Shown piece after piece: positions 62,480 to 64,000 of a DNA stretch of 64,000 nucleotides. The translations under genes and the position numbers were made by a program. Each line of letters starts with the position of its first letter. The stretch's first letter is position 1. Location of the stretch: assembly GCF_910594005.1 (NCBI RefSeq), contig NC_057835.1:47578001-47642000 (forward strand). The letters run 5' to 3'. The DNA comes from Cervus elaphus (lineage: Eukaryota > Chordata > Mammalia > Artiodactyla > Cervidae). Below the pieces are notes generated by a model that worked only from the letters and a program-made list of their open reading frames with translations, was not told where the DNA came from and did not search any database.

Positions 62480-63183
62480 CTTTTTTTTTTTTTTTGATTA
62501 ATTTATTTTTTATTGAAGGACAATTGTTTTACAGAATTTTGCTGTTTTCTGTCAAACCTCAACATGAATCAGCCATAGGTATACATGTATCTCCTCCCTT
62601 TTGAAACTCCTTCCCATCTTCCTCCCCATCCCACCCCTCTAGGTTGATGCAGAGGCTCTGTTTGAGTTTCCTGAGTCACACAGCAAATTTCCATTGGCTC
62701 TATTTTACATATGGTGATGTAAGTTTTCATGTTACTCTTTCCATACATCTCACCCTCCCCTCCCCTCCCTCCATGTCCATAAGTCTATTCTCTATGTCTG
62801 TTTCTCCATTGTTGCCCTGTAAATAAATTCTTCAGTACCATTTTTCTAGATTCCATATATATGTGTTAGAATACAGTATATATCTTTCTCCTGACTCACT
62901 TCACTCTGTATAATAGGTTCTAGGTTCATCCACCTCATTAGAACTGACTCAAATGCCTTCCTTTTTATGGCTGAGTAATATTCTGTTGTGTATATATACC
63001 ACAACTTCTTCATCCATTCATCTTGTCAATGGACATCTAGGTTGCCTCCATGTTCTAGCTATTGTAAGTAGTGCTGCAGTGAACAATGGGATACAAGTGT
63101 CTCTTTCAATTTTGATTTCCTTAGGGTATATGCCTAGGAGTGGGATTGCTGGGTCATGTGGTGGTTTTATTCCTAGTTTTTTA
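62480..63183 (-). repeat. L1 LINE 3' end (younger), antisense
   Basis: A 13-T run is the reversed poly(A). It is followed by the 3' UTR and, on the minus strand, the ORF2 C-terminal coding stretch with PLLGIYPKEIKIERDTC (about 63080-63170). It is 5'-truncated and less diverged than the other L1 copies. Confidence 0.85.
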
Positions 63184-63249
63184 ATATTCATTTGTTTTTG
63201 TTTCTTGTCCCCGTTTTGCTTTCCAGTACAATACATCTGCTTCACAGCA

Positions 63250-63297
63250 AAAGACTTTGTCTTTGTCTTTGTCTTTATCTTTATCTTTGTCTTTGAA
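63250..63297 (+). repeat. (CTTTGT)n hexanucleotide repeat
   Basis: Eight units of CTTTGT or CTTTAT, closely following the L1 copy. Confidence 0.9.
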
Positions 63298-64000
63298 TGA
63301 GCTGTCTGAGATATCTTACAACTGACAGTAACAACTTCCTCTTAAGGCAGTTTCCTGTTTTCCAAGCATGATACTGCATAATTGACAGAGAACTGAAAAT
63401 TCTTGAAAATTGTTCAGAAATCAAAGGCAAAAATCCATTCAGGCAGTTTCTCTATTACCTGGCACTAAATTTTTCTTGGCTCTGATTCTGCTGTCAGATA
63501 ACTGACAGACAAGCCCCAGTTTTTAACTACTACTGTTTGTCTGTGTTAAACTGATTTAGCAAAACCTATTTATTCTACAAACAGCTGAACTGTGCTAAAG
63601 TAGAGTAGAACTTTTGGTTGTTAATTTTGTACAAATAGGTTAAAGGATGTAATGTCAATCTTCCATAAAGTGATCCAGAGTCAAAGCCATCCCAATTAGG
63701 ATCATGGTAGGATCATTTGAAAACAAATTTACAAGCTGATTTGTAAAGATTTTGTGAAATTGCAAAGGACAGAGAATTGTTAAAATGAGCTTGAAAAAGG
63801 CTAAATTAACCATTTAATTTGTATTTAAATATTTGGATAGTTTCACATTTTAAAGAGGTTTTATTACATTTTAAAGGTTTACATATGTATATATTCATAA
63901 TGAATATGTATTTTTGTGAATCTGAGAGATATGTAGCCATTACTTTTATTGCAATATGTTTGCTCTATTGAGCACATCCTAGGCTAAAAATTCATTTGAG

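Larger units (their letters stand above)
58349..64000. other. Intergenic DNA, right end of window
   Basis: Only repeats are recognised here (SINEs, MIR, L1, a hexanucleotide repeat). The stretches 58850-59385, 59565-60110, 60335-60900, 61100-62025 and 63300-64000 show no gene or confident repeat. Confidence 0.7.

Overview
The window is mammalian nuclear DNA from a ruminant, most likely a bovid. It is packed with ruminant-specific retroelements: Bov-tA and Bov-A2 SINEs, BovB (RTE) LINE 3' ends, CHR-type tRNA-Glu SINEs and bovid-type endogenous retroviral LTRs. It also carries older mammalian repeats (MIR, L2, L1M, MER5A-like). No prokaryotic operon, CRISPR array or plasmid feature is present.

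Only one host protein-coding gene is supported: MAL2 on the minus strand. Exon 1 (15494-15625, residues 1-44) lies in a CpG island. Exon 2 (805-975, residues 45-101) lies near the left edge. Both have clean GT/AG splice sites and join in phase 0. The remaining exons, about 75 residues by comparison with the usual MAL2 length, lie off the left edge. MAL2 is a four-span MARVEL-domain raft proteolipid that acts in apical transcytosis in polarized epithelial cells.

Layout: 1-804 is part of intron 2. 976-15493 is intron 1 (about 14.5 kb), holding SINEs, a BovB tail, an L1 3' end and old L2, MIR and MER5A-like copies. 15.0-15.96 kb is the CpG-island promoter. From 16 kb rightwards the sequence is upstream intergenic DNA with no credible gene, only layered retroelements.

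The most notable structure is at 51.5-58.3 kb. A degenerate betaretrovirus-like provirus (51577-57629) with paired LTRs and a 6-bp duplication (CCCTAT) sits inside an antisense BovB copy. The same BovB copy also received a sense-strand BovB tail. Inside the provirus, the protease and most of the reverse transcriptase are absent. In their place is a polypurine tract followed directly by the U3-R part of an unrelated LTR (53821 to about 54500), which looks like a template-switch chimera. A second retroviral LTR, class I-like and solitary, interrupts a Bov-tA SINE at 39460-39943.

I found no convincing new gene system. The points worth follow-up are the chimeric provirus, the uneven divergence between its LTRs, the dated nested insertions, a 184-bp MITE-like palindrome and the promoter architecture of MAL2.
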